A model generated the notes under the pieces. The model was not told where the DNA came from. It saw nothing but the letters and a program-made list of their open reading frames with translations, and searched no databases. From positions 1 to 64,000 of the forward strand of contig NZ_LBDA02000094.1 of the NCBI RefSeq assembly GCF_000980885.2: a stretch of 64,000 nucleotides of DNA. Reading direction: 5' to 3'. Shown piece after piece: positions 52,136 through 59,613 of this stretch; the stretch's first letter is position 1, and every line of letters begins with the position of its first letter. Source of the DNA: Streptomyces malaysiense (GTDB lineage Bacteria; Actinomycetota; Actinomycetes; Streptomycetales; Streptomycetaceae). Both the position numbers and the translations under genes were made by a program.

Positions 52136-52489
52136 ATGGCCGGATCGGTCCCGTGCCGTGTCGTCGTGTGCCGTGACTGCTGCTGCGGCAGCCCCAAGGT
52201 GACCGGCGTCGACCACGCGGCGCAGACCGCCCGGCTGCGGGCGGAGGTACCGGTGCGGATCTCCGACTGCCTCGACGTGTGCGACCAGGCCAACGTCATC
52301 GTCGTCCAGCCCTCCACCGCCGGCCGGGCCGCCGGAGCCCGCCCGGTCTGGCTGGGGCTCGTCAACGACCCGGAGGCGACCGAGGACATCATCGACTGGG
52401 TCCGTTCCGGAGGACCGGGCGTGGCCCCGCTGCCGGAGATCCTCGGCCTGTACGCCTGCACGCCGCCGGGGCGGGCCGCGAACCCCTGA
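52136..52489 (+). CDS. (2Fe-2S) ferredoxin domain-containing, thioredoxin-like protein
   Basis: A 117-aa protein with a Cys-rich N-terminus (VVVCRDCCCGSPKV) and a second pair in DCLDVCDQANVIVV, the spacing of thioredoxin-fold [2Fe-2S] ferredoxins (NuoE-like single-domain proteins). ATG 52136 is preceded by a G-rich ribosome site. It lies 37 bases after the hydroxylase gene, so it may be part of the same transcript and act as an electron carrier. Physiological partner unknown. Confidence 0.75.
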   Translation: MAGSVPCRVVVCRDCCCGSPKVTGVDHAAQTARLRAEVPVRISDCLDVCDQANVIVVQPSTAGRAAGARPVWLGLVNDPEATEDIIDWVRSGGPGVAPLPEILGLYACTPPGRAANP

Positions 52490-52613
52490 GGACCCGGGCC
52501 GGCGCGGCGGCGAGGCCACGGGCGGCGTACTCCCGGGTCCCGCCGCGGTGCCCGTCCCGCCACAGCCTCCTTCGCGTCACCGCGGCCATCGCGCCGCCCC
52601 GGCCCGTCCGGCC

Positions 52614-52834
52614 CACCCGCCAGACGTCCCGGACGCCGTATCCGTGCGCCGTGACGAAGCGGCTCGCCACCGGCACCGGGTACCCGGTCGCCACCGGACG
52701 GCGGATACGGCTGCCTCGCCGGGCAAGGCATTGAGAAGATCGTCCGCGACCTTCGCGTCCACCACACCCTGGAAGGAACCAACGAGATCATGCGCGTCAT
52801 CACGGCCCGCGGCCTGACGGAGGTTTTCGGATGA
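52614..52834 (+). pseudogene. degenerate acyl-CoA dehydrogenase, C-terminal remnant
   Basis: Three short frames read successive parts of an acyl-CoA dehydrogenase C-terminus: PDVPDAVSV (about 52620-52646), VTKRLATGTGYPVAT (52651-52695) and DGGYGCLAGQGIEKIVRDL followed by LEGTNEIMRVITARGL (52697-52834). Each step is a +1 frameshift, and a few residues around the usual ALQIHGG segment are lost. Nothing upstream of about 52600 resembles the rest of the enzyme. The TGA overlaps the next gene's ATG, preserving the old operon junction. The original enzyme was probably an isobutyryl-CoA or short-chain acyl-CoA dehydrogenase of valine degradation. Confidence 0.8.
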
Positions 52835-53910
52835 GCAACGACGCCGCGGAACCCGTCCTCCTGCGTACCAGCGGCCGGGCCGCCCGGATCATCCTCAACC
52901 GGCCCAGGGCCCTCAACGCCCTCACGCACGAGATGATCACCCGTATCGACGCGGCGCTGACCGACTGGGAACACGATCCCGCCGTGCGGGCCGTCGTCAT
53001 CAGCGGTGCCGGGGAGCGCGGACTGTGCGCGGGCGGCGACATCCGCGCCGTCCACGACGACGCCCGGGACGGCGACGGGGCCGCCTCGGCCGCGTTCTGG
53101 CGGGACGAGTACCGCCTCAACGCCCGTACGGCCCGCTACCCCAAGCCGTACGTCGCCCTCATGGACGGCATCGTGATGGGCGGCGGGGTCGGCATCTCCG
53201 CGCACGGCGGCGTCCGGATCGTCACCGAGCGCTCCCGGATCGCGATGCCGGAGACCGGCATCGGCTTCATCCCGGACGTCGGCGGTACCTATCTGCTCTC
53301 CCGCGCGCCCGGCGAGCTGGGTACCCTGCTCGCCTTGACGGGCGCTCAGATCGGCGCCGGTGACGCCCTGTCGTGCGGTCTCGCCGACCACTACGTGCCG
53401 TCCGGCGCCCTGGACGTCCTGCTGGACGACCTCGCCCGGATGCCCGTCCCGGACGCCCTGGAGCGACACGTGGAGCCCGCGCCACAGGGGGAGTTGGACG
53501 AGCGACGGGACTGGATCGACGCCTGCTGCTCCGCCGACTCCGTCGAGGAGATCGTCGAGCGGCTGTTCGCGCACGGCGGCACGGAGGCGAAGGCGGCGGC
53601 CGAGACCCTGCTCGCCAAGTCGCCCACCGCGCTCAAGGTCACCCTGGCCGCCGTCCGCCGCGCCCGGCGGCTCGGATCCCTGGAGGAGGTCCTCGACCAG
53701 GAGTACCGCGTCTCGTGCGTCGGCCTGAAGTGCCCCGACCTGGTGGAGGGCGTCCGCGCCCAGATCATCGACAAGGACCGTGACCCGCACTGGTCACCCG
53801 CGACCCTGGCCGAGGTCGCCGAGGCCGACGTGGAGCGCTTCTTCGCCCCGCTCGGCGACCGCGAACTCGGCCTCGCCGGGCCGGGCGATCCGACGGGGGC
53901 GGTGCGGTGA
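52831..53910 (+). CDS. 3-hydroxyisobutyryl-CoA hydrolase (HIBCH type)
   Basis: A 359-aa crotonase-fold thioesterase. It shows AVVISGAGERGLCAGGDIRAV, PYVALMDGIVMGGGVGISAHG and the HIBCH-specific MPETGIGFIPDVGGTYLLSR, and its 350-residue length with a long C-terminal region is typical of HIBCH rather than of plain hydratases. The reaction is release of 3-hydroxyisobutyrate from its CoA ester in valine catabolism. It overlaps the remnant acyl-CoA dehydrogenase upstream (ATGA), so the original pathway operon has lost a step here. A hairpin follows the stop after two bases. Confidence 0.87.
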   Translation: MSNDAAEPVLLRTSGRAARIILNRPRALNALTHEMITRIDAALTDWEHDPAVRAVVISGAGERGLCAGGDIRAVHDDARDGDGAASAAFWRDEYRLNARTARYPKPYVALMDGIVMGGGVGISAHGGVRIVTERSRIAMPETGIGFIPDVGGTYLLSRAPGELGTLLALTGAQIGAGDALSCGLADHYVPSGALDVLLDDLARMPVPDALERHVEPAPQGELDERRDWIDACCSADSVEEIVERLFAHGGTEAKAAAETLLAKSPTALKVTLAAVRRARRLGSLEEVLDQEYRVSCVGLKCPDLVEGVRAQIIDKDRDPHWSPATLAEVAEADVERFFAPLGDRELGLAGPGDPTGAVR

Positions 53911-53912
53911 GC

Positions 53913-53936
53913 GGCACCGGCCGGGCGCCCGGTGCC
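53913..53936 (+). terminator. hairpin after the HIBCH-type gene
   Basis: The arms ggcaccgg (53913-53920) and ccggtgcc (53929-53936) form an eight-base stem with an eight-base loop immediately after the stop codon. Confidence 0.55.
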
Positions 53937-54147
53937 ACGTCCCGGGCTTCTTCGGCATCCTGACGCGTCCGCCTCCGGCGGAGTGACCGGCGCCGAAGTC
54001 CCGGTGCCGGGCAGGCGGCGAAGATGTCCTGGTCCCGGGGCCGGTCCCGGTGAGCCCCGCCGACCGGGACACCGGCCCGGCTTCGCCCCGCGCTGATCCG
54101 GAGCCGGCCCGCGTCCGTACGCGCGTATTCCGCGGGCATCGGCCTGA

Positions 54148-54176
54148 TTGACGGACGATCCTCGTTTCCGTACTCT
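54148..54176 (+). promoter_or_regulatory. promoter of the cbtBA riboswitch transcript
   Basis: TTGACG (54148-54153) and TACTCT (54171-54176) are separated by 17 bases, a good vegetative promoter. The predicted start near 54183 lies directly before the cobalamin riboswitch. Confidence 0.65.
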
Positions 54177-54184
54177 CCGCTCAT

Positions 54185-54300
54185 AGTGATGGTCTGAGGA
54201 AGCTGGTGGGAATCCAGCACGGTCGCGCCACTGTGTACGTGCCTCTCCGCGAGAGCGGGCACGAAGTCAGACACCTGGCCATCGCGACGCTCCATTGGCT
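54185..54300 (+). promoter_or_regulatory. cobalamin (B12) riboswitch
   Basis: The leader shows the conserved series of the cobalamin riboswitch: gaggaagctggtgggaatcc near the 5-prime side, the B12-box region gcgccactgtgtacg at about 54225-54240, and the closing agtcagacacctggcc near 54270-54287. It precedes the cbtB start at 54335, with the ribosome site aaggagg at 54320-54326. Binding of adenosylcobalamin should lower cbtBA expression, most likely by hiding the ribosome site since no terminator T-run is seen. Confidence 0.85.
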
Positions 54301-54334
54301 GAGGGACGCACGATCCCCTGAAGGAGGCTCACCC

Positions 54335-54550
54335 ATGAGCAGCTTGTCCGCGCCCGCCGCGCTTCCCACCCCCGTCGTCCTCCCGGCCACGAAGGCCGTG
54401 CTGTGGCTGGTCGGCACCGCGCTCCTCGCGCTGGCGGTCTACTACTTCATCGGCGTCGACCAGGGCGCCTACTCCGTCTTCGGCAAGGACATGCACGTCC
54501 ACGAGTTCGTGCACGACGCCCGCCACTTCCTGGGCTTCCCCTGCCACTGA
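54335..54550 (+). CDS. cbtB: CbtB, cobalt transporter subunit
   Basis: A 71-aa protein with one transmembrane segment (about residues 22-45) and a C-terminal His cluster KDMHVHEFVHDARHFLGFPCH, which is the cobalt-binding signature of CbtB. It works with CbtA in cobalt import for cobalamin synthesis. ATG 54335 has an AAGGAGG site. Downstream of a B12 riboswitch and 25 bases before cbtA. Confidence 0.92.
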   Translation: MSSLSAPAALPTPVVLPATKAVLWLVGTALLALAVYYFIGVDQGAYSVFGKDMHVHEFVHDARHFLGFPCH

Positions 54551-54575
54551 CGAGAGCCGGCACGGACATCTGAAC

Positions 54576-55427
54576 ATGGAAAAGAGACTCATTCTGCGCG
54601 GCGTCATCGCCGGCGCGGTCGCCGGTCTGCTCGCCTTCGTCTTCGCACGGATCTTCGCCGAGCCCCAGATCGCCAGGGCGATCGACTACGAGAGCGGCCG
54701 GGACGCCGCGCAGGCCGTCCTCGACAAGGCCGCCGGAATCACGGCCGGGGCCGAGGGCCCCGACATCTTCAGCCGGACGATCCAGGCCGACGCCGGCATC
54801 GGCGTGGGCATGGTCCTCTTCGGCGTCGCCATGGGCGCCCTCTTCGCCGTCGCCTACGCGGTCTGCCTCGGCCGCGCGGGCAAGCTGCGCCCCCGCAGTC
54901 TGGCGATGCTGGTGGCGCTGGGCGGCTTCCTCGGCATGTACCTGGTGCCGTTCATCAAGTACCCGGCCAACCCGCCGGCCATCGGCCACGCCGAGACGAT
55001 CAGGGACCGGGGCAATCTCTATCTGGCGATGGTGGTCTGCTCGGTGGCCTTCCTCGTCGCCGCGGTCTGGCTCGGCAAGCGCCTCCGGCCGCGCTTCGGC
55101 AACTGGAACGCCACCCTGCTGGGCGCCGGCGCCTACGTGGTGGCCATCGGCATCGTGATGGCGCTGCTCCCGGCGATCGGCGAACTCTCCGCCAACGTGG
55201 GCGAGTACGGCCACCACGCCACCGAGACCCCGCTGCCGCTGACCGACCCCAAGGGCACCATCGTCTACCCGGGCTTCCCGGCCGACGTCCTGGCCTCCTT
55301 CCGCTTCTACTCGGTCGCCGCCCAGGCCCTGCTCTGGGCGACCCTGGGTCTCGTCTTCGCCCCCATGGCAGAGCGGCTGCTCGATCCGGCGGCACGGGCT
55401 GCCGCGGAACCGGCGGGTGCCGCGTGA
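54576..55427 (+). CDS. cbtA: CbtA, cobalt transporter membrane subunit
   Basis: A 283-aa membrane protein with about five to six transmembrane segments. The N-terminus LILRGVIAGAVAGLLAFVFARIFAEPQIARAIDYE and the YLVPFIKYPANPPAIG block are characteristic of CbtA, the larger subunit of the CbtAB cobalt importer. Under control of the cobalamin riboswitch with cbtB. It ends at 55427, followed by a hairpin and a convergent phosphatase-fold gene that often accompanies cbtAB in this genus. Confidence 0.93.
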   Translation: MEKRLILRGVIAGAVAGLLAFVFARIFAEPQIARAIDYESGRDAAQAVLDKAAGITAGAEGPDIFSRTIQADAGIGVGMVLFGVAMGALFAVAYAVCLGRAGKLRPRSLAMLVALGGFLGMYLVPFIKYPANPPAIGHAETIRDRGNLYLAMVVCSVAFLVAAVWLGKRLRPRFGNWNATLLGAGAYVVAIGIVMALLPAIGELSANVGEYGHHATETPLPLTDPKGTIVYPGFPADVLASFRFYSVAAQALLWATLGLVFAPMAERLLDPAARAAAEPAGAA

Positions 55428-55480
55428 CCCACCCCGACCGGCACCGCGTCGAGCACGCCGACCGGCGCGCATGACGCACC

Positions 55481-55512
55481 GAGGGCCGCACCCCCGGCGG
55501 GGCGCGGCCCTC
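55481..55512. terminator. hairpin between cbtA and the convergent gene
   Basis: The arms gagggccgc (55481-55489) and gcggccctc (55504-55512) pair perfectly over nine bases with a 14-base loop. Located between convergent stop codons. Confidence 0.5.
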
Positions 55513-55536
55513 AACCCGTCGAAGGGCGCCCCTCGT

Positions 55537-56112
55537 TCACGCCTCCGGCGCGGCCAGCGGCCCCCCGAGCCGGAGGTTCCACCGCCCGGCCCGCCCGCTG
55601 AGTTCCGTCACCGTCAGCGGCACCACGTCCAGTCGCCAGAACGTGCTCGCGGGCAGCCCCAGAGCCTGGACGACCGCGGCCCGTACCACCTCCGGCTCGG
55701 CCACGGCCACCGTACGACCGTCGCGCGCGCCGTCCAGCCAGGCCCCGACCCGTGCGCACACCTCGCGCACCGGCTCCCCGCCGTGGCCGGCCCAGTCGGG
55801 GTCGGTGAGCCAGTGGCCCAGGGCCTCGGGCTCGGCCGCCGTCACCTCGTCGAGGGTGCGACCGCGCCAGCGGCCCACGTCCATGCCCCGCAGAGCGGGC
55901 TCCTCCACACCTCCGTCCAGGCCGAGGGCCCGCGCCGTCTGTCGGCAGCGCGCACTAGGGGACACCACCGACCGGGCGGCCGCGGGCAGCGACCCGGCAG
56001 CCGAACGGGCCCGCGCCGCACCGAGGTCCTCGACGCGGTCGCCGTCGTAGAAGCGGGCCTGCCGCAGCGAGGGGGTCATGGCGGGGGAGACGAGAAGGAC
56101 ACGGCTGGTCAC
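55537..56112 (-). CDS. histidine-phosphatase-fold protein lacking the catalytic histidines
   Basis: A 191-aa protein related to the phosphoglycerate mutase/CobC branch. The second half of the fold is clear (SPSARCRQTARALGL, GRWRGRTLDEVTAAEPEAL, GGEPVREVCARVGAWLD). However, the RHG motif at the start is replaced by LLVSPAMTP, and the second catalytic His region reads EPEVVRAAVVQALG with no His. It is therefore probably not a phosphatase but a binding or regulatory homologue. GTG 56112 has an AGGAG site. It converges on cbtBA and from memory is a frequent cbtAB neighbour in Streptomyces, so a role linked to cobalt or cobalamin is likely. Confidence 0.75.
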   Translation of the reverse strand: MTSRVLLVSPAMTPSLRQARFYDGDRVEDLGAARARSAAGSLPAAARSVVSPSARCRQTARALGLDGGVEEPALRGMDVGRWRGRTLDEVTAAEPEALGHWLTDPDWAGHGGEPVREVCARVGAWLDGARDGRTVAVAEPEVVRAAVVQALGLPASTFWRLDVVPLTVTELSGRAGRWNLRLGGPLAAPEA

Positions 56113-56194
56113 GCGGGACACTCCTGCGGGGTCGTCAAGGGGTACGGGTCTCCACCGGGTACGGCACGTACGCGCGCCGGTCCGGATCGACGGC

Positions 56195-56405
56195 GAGGCG
56201 CCCGCCGGCCGAAGCCGCCCCGCGTGATGGTGCGCGCCACCCGGAAGTACCGCTTCCCGTGCGGCATTTCGGCGACCTCGGTGAATATCCGGCCGGGCAC
56301 CGGGAACGCCTCGTACACCGTCCACGGCGGCCGGGTGCCGCCGAGCCGGGACGCTCGGCCGTTCGCCGGCCACGCGCACACCTCCCGGTCCCGCCCGCCG
56401 TTCCC
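56195..56405 (-). pseudogene. fragment of a RamB/ScfR-type XRE regulator
   Basis: One minus-strand frame reads a piece (GTRPPWTVYEAFPVPGRIF, EVAEMPHGKRYFRVARTIT) that matches the DUF2083-containing middle of short-chain fatty acyl-CoA regulators (RamB/ScfR family; usually G..CP.WNVYEAF, VAEMPDG.RYLWVARTV). The N-terminal helix-turn-helix and the Cys-rich C-terminus are missing, and no start codon or ribosome site precedes it. It is a truncated remnant lying between the phosphatase-fold gene and the SDR gene. Confidence 0.65.
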
Positions 56406-56451
56406 GCGAACGTAGCATTCGCGGGATTCGCGGATTTCGACGGCGGCGCGC

Positions 56452-57402
56452 CTACCTGAACCCGAGGCCCGGATCGACGCCGGCCAGCTCCCCGCTGGCG
56501 GCCCACAGACGAGCGGCGACGGCCGGGTCGGCCATATGAGGGAGGACGGGCTCACGCCGCGGCAGGCCGCGCAGCCCGAACACCCGGGGCCCCCACAGCT
56601 GTCCTCCCGCCACCTCCGGGTCGAGGACGGCACGGACGACGGGCCATGCCCCGGCGTCCTTGCCCTGCACCAGGAGCGTGGCGGGCAGGGCGCGAAGCCG
56701 CTCGCCGGGGGACGTCACACGTACCGGAGGGCGGGACGGGGTGAGGGAGTCCAGTGCGCCGCCGGGGTGGGCCACCACGCTGAGCACCGTGCTGCCGGTG
56801 GCGCGCAGACGGCGATCGAGTTCGAAGCCGAAACTCATCTGCGCCAGCTTCGACCGGCCGTAGGTGCGCTTGGGCCGGTAGTCCTGGTTCGACTGCAGAT
56901 CGCCGAGGTCCAGTCGCTCGGACCGCGCCGCGAAGCTCCCCACCGTCACCACGCGGGCCGCCGGGGCCGCGGTCAGCAGCGGGGCCAGCCACCGCGTCAG
57001 CGCGAAGTGGCCGAGGTGGTTGGTGCCGAACATCAGCTCGTGGCCGTCCTCGGTCACCCGGCGTGGCGGGTCGTCGAGCGCGACGCCTGCGTTGTGGACC
57101 ACCGCGTCGAGACGATCGAGGTCCAGCCCGGCCACGGCGGCGGGGAGGGACGACAGGTCGGCGAGGTCCAGCCGGAGGTGGCGCACCAGCGCGCCGGGGA
57201 CGCGCGAACGGATCGAGGCCATGGCGGCCTCGCCCTTCGCGCGGTCCCGGCCGCCCAGCACCACGACGGCGCCGGTCGCGGCGAGTTGCTCCGCGGTGAA
57301 GTAGCCGATCCCGGCGTTGCCCCCGGTGACCAGGAAGGTCCGGCCCTCGGCGGGCGGCAGGCGGTGGACGTCCCACGACAGGTTCGGGGAGGGAGAGGAC
57401 AC
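56452..57402 (-). CDS. short-chain dehydrogenase/reductase (SDR)
   Basis: A 316-aa classical-like SDR of the WW-domain-oxidoreductase-like group. The cofactor motif is FLVTGGNAGIGYFTAEQLAA, the NAG motif VVHNAGVAL, catalytic Ser in VVTVGSFAA and YGRSKLAQM as the YxxxK pair. The GTG at 57402 is preferred over the frame to 57486 because an AAGGAG site lies about 10 bases upstream. It is on the same strand as the NRPS operon but 271 bases downstream of it, with phased direct repeats in the gap, so it is probably a separately controlled tailoring or stand-alone reductase. Confidence 0.85.
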   Translation of the reverse strand: MSSPSPNLSWDVHRLPPAEGRTFLVTGGNAGIGYFTAEQLAATGAVVVLGGRDRAKGEAAMASIRSRVPGALVRHLRLDLADLSSLPAAVAGLDLDRLDAVVHNAGVALDDPPRRVTEDGHELMFGTNHLGHFALTRWLAPLLTAAPAARVVTVGSFAARSERLDLGDLQSNQDYRPKRTYGRSKLAQMSFGFELDRRLRATGSTVLSVVAHPGGALDSLTPSRPPVRVTSPGERLRALPATLLVQGKDAGAWPVVRAVLDPEVAGGQLWGPRVFGLRGLPRREPVLPHMADPAVAARLWAASGELAGVDPGLGFR

Positions 57403-57479
57403 GTCGGAAGGCTCCTTGCGCTCCGGGGCGGTGTGCTCGTCGGGAGCGCCACCTGGTCCGCCCAAGGTCGCGGACGCCA

Positions 57480-57527
57480 CCGACATACCGCCGACAGATC
57501 ACCTTCGCCGCCGACAGGTTTCCGACA
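57480..57527 (-). promoter_or_regulatory. four phased TGTCGG direct repeats upstream of the SDR gene
   Basis: On the plus strand CCGACA occurs at 57480, 57491, 57511 and 57522 (TGTCGG on the coding strand), with start-to-start spacings of 11, 20 and 11 bases. All copies are in one orientation and near whole helical turns apart. This is the layout of sites for SARP- or OmpR-type activators and some other direct-repeat binders. It lies 78-125 bases upstream of the SDR start. Confidence 0.5.
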
Positions 57528-57562
57528 CTCCCTCGGCGGACGGCGAGGCGAGCGAGCGGGCC

Positions 57563-57613
57563 GGCGCGCGACGACCCCGCGCGACTGCCCCCGCGCGACT
57601 GTTTCCGCGCGAC
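57563..57613. repeat. imperfect 14-bp tandem repeat
   Basis: The core ccgcgcgac starts at 57577, 57591 and 57605, an exact 14-base period, with a fourth degenerate copy (ggcgcgcgac) at 57563. It lies between the formyltransferase stop and the SDR gene. No function can be assigned. Confidence 0.5.
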
Positions 57614-57673
57614 GGACGGCACGCGACCGGTCCGGACCCGCTCCGGCGCGCGGTGCGGGCCGGCCGCACCTGA

Positions 57674-58369
57674 TCACTCCTCGTGCAGTGCCCATCTGCT
57701 GCCGTCGACGGGCTCCGAGCCCGGCAGCGCGATGAGTTCGGGCTTGAACAGCGGGGGCGCGCCCATGGCGGGCTCCCAGGTGGCCAGTTCCTCGTCCTGG
57801 GGGACTTCGACGCGGCGGCCCTTGGCGAGGTCGGTGACCACCCGGACCAGCAGGCGTACGCCGAGCGGGGCGAGGTGTTCGCGCCACAGGGTCCCGGGGG
57901 TCGAGCCGGGGGGCACGAAAAGGTGTTCCTGGGCGGCGACGGGGCCCCCGTCGGTGCGTTCGGTGAGGTGGTAGACGCTGCCGCCGGTGACCTTGTCCCC
58001 GTCGCGGATCGTCCACCGGATCGCGTCCCGGCCGCGGTGCAGCGGCAGCAGGCTGGGGTGGTAGCCGATGGCCGCGACGGCGGCGCGGGCCCGGGTCCGG
58101 CGTCCGATGAAGGCGTGCGAGTGCGCGGCGACGATGAGGTCCACCCCGTCGGGCACATGCATCGCGCGCAGCTCGGCCGAGTCCGTCCAGGGGACGCTCC
58201 TCGGATACGCCCACGCGCGCAGCCGGTCCCAGGACAGCGCGTTGCCCTCGTCGGAGTGGCCCTTGCGCAGCCGGGGGGCGGCCACGCCCGCGAGCCGGTG
58301 GCCCTCCGCCACCAGGGCGTCCGCGACCTGTACCGCGAACGCCCCCTGCCCCGAAAGGTAGATGTTCAC
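57674..58369 (-). CDS. formyltransferase (methionyl-tRNA formyltransferase-like, tailoring type)
   Basis: A 231-aa N10-formyl-tetrahydrofolate-dependent transferase. The catalytic region is AIGYHPSLLPLHRGRDAIRWT (HxSLLP motif) with the essential Asp in ERTDGGPVAAQEHLFV. It is shorter than Fmt (about 310 aa) and lacks the tRNA-binding C-terminal domain, like the formyltransferases of amino sugars and NRPS products. The usual Asn in the N-x-H-x-S motif appears as Gly-Tyr before His, which deserves a check. GTG 58369 overlaps the P450 stop (GTGA), and it is the last gene of the NRPS/PKS operon. Confidence 0.8.
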   Translation of the reverse strand: MNIYLSGQGAFAVQVADALVAEGHRLAGVAAPRLRKGHSDEGNALSWDRLRAWAYPRSVPWTDSAELRAMHVPDGVDLIVAAHSHAFIGRRTRARAAVAAIGYHPSLLPLHRGRDAIRWTIRDGDKVTGGSVYHLTERTDGGPVAAQEHLFVPPGSTPGTLWREHLAPLGVRLLVRVVTDLAKGRRVEVPQDEELATWEPAMGAPPLFKPELIALPGSEPVDGSRWALHEE

Positions 58370-59613
58370 TGGCTTGCCGCCTCCTTCGTCGAGCGGGGGT
58401 CGGGCCGGAACCGCACCGGCAGCGTGGAGAACCCGGTCAGGAAGTTCGACCGGATGCGCAGTGCGTCGCCGGTCTGCTCGAAGCCGGTGGTGAAGTCCCG
58501 CAGTGCCATGAGGAGTTCGGCGATCTCCACCCTGGCCAGGTAGGAGCCGAGACAGAAGTGCGGGCCGTAGCCGAAGGCCAGATGCTTGTTGGGGGTGCGG
58601 CCGAGGTCGAACTCCCCGGGCCGCTCGAAGACCCGCTCGTCCCGGTTTCCGGAGGCGTGCCAGAGCGTGACGATCTCGCCCGGACGCAGCCGGACACCGT
58701 GCACCTCGGTCTCGCGGACCACGGCGCGCCCGAAGTGCATGGTGGGGGAGGCCCAGCGCAGCACCTCGTCCACGGCGGTGTCGATCGCGACCTCGCCGTC
58801 CTTGAGCCGCCGCCACTGCTCGGGCCGGGCGGCGAGGCTGTGCACGCCGTCGATCATCGTCAGCCGGCTGGTCTCGTCGCCGCCGATGATCAGGCTGTAG
58901 CAGTTGAGGACGATGTCCTCGTCGGACAGCGGCACCCCGTCGACGGAGCTCGCGACCAGCATGCTGATCACGTCGTCGCCCGGCGCCGCCCGCCGCTCCT
59001 CGACCATGTCCATGAAGTACAGCAGGATCTCGTTGCGGGCCATCTCGGAGTCGACCTCGTCGACGTCCTCGGTGTCGGCCGAGAGCGCCGCCTTGGTCTG
59101 GGCGAGCAGATGGTCCCGGTCGTGCTCGGGCACGCCGAGCAGATTGGAGATCGTGGTCATCGGGATACGGCTCGCGATCTCCTCGGCGAAGTCGCAGCCC
59201 CCCGCCTCGACCGCCTCGCGGACCAGCCGCCGGGTGTTGGCCCGCACCGCCGCCGCGACATCGCTGAGCACCCTCGGCGAGAGCACCCGCTGGAGGATCT
59301 TGCGCAGCTCGTGGTGGCGCCGGCCGTCGGTGACGGCCAGCATCCGACCGGCCCCGGCGTCACCGCCGCCCAGCAGCGTGACCAGCACATTGCCGCGCTC
59401 GGAGGTGAGGTTCAGATCGTCCCGGTAGGCGGCCATGATGTCCTCGTACCGGGAGAGCACCCAGAACCCGCGGCGGCCGCCGGCCGGGGGGTTCCAGTAC
59501 ACCGGTGCGGTGTCCCGCAGCGTGCGCCAGAACCCGTCGAGGTCGTGGTCCGCGAAGGTGTCCGGGTCGCCCAGGTCCACGGTCGCCGGCGCCGGGGCGC
59601 CCGCCGTCACCAT
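58366..59613 (-). CDS. cytochrome P450 of the NRPS/PKS operon
   Basis: A 415-aa P450. The haem loop is LAFGYGPHFCLGSYLARVE, the I-helix LIIGGDETSRLTMID, and the ExxR helix VDEVLRWASPTMHFGR. It resembles P450s that oxidise carrier-bound or released peptide/polyketide intermediates in biosynthetic clusters. Its ATG overlaps the end of the ketosynthase gene by seven bases and its stop overlaps the formyltransferase start, so it is firmly part of the operon. Confidence 0.88.
   Translation of the reverse strand: MVTAGAPAPATVDLGDPDTFADHDLDGFWRTLRDTAPVYWNPPAGGRRGFWVLSRYEDIMAAYRDDLNLTSERGNVLVTLLGGGDAGAGRMLAVTDGRRHHELRKILQRVLSPRVLSDVAAAVRANTRRLVREAVEAGGCDFAEEIASRIPMTTISNLLGVPEHDRDHLLAQTKAALSADTEDVDEVDSEMARNEILLYFMDMVEERRAAPGDDVISMLVASSVDGVPLSDEDIVLNCYSLIIGGDETSRLTMIDGVHSLAARPEQWRRLKDGEVAIDTAVDEVLRWASPTMHFGRAVVRETEVHGVRLRPGEIVTLWHASGNRDERVFERPGEFDLGRTPNKHLAFGYGPHFCLGSYLARVEIAELLMALRDFTTGFEQTGDALRIRSNFLTGFSTLPVRFRPDPRSTKEAASQ

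Noticed and set aside
56113..56451. Intact regulator gene in the gap before the SDR gene
   Set aside because: Only an internal fragment of a RamB/ScfR-like protein is readable; no start, helix-turn-helix or C-terminus.
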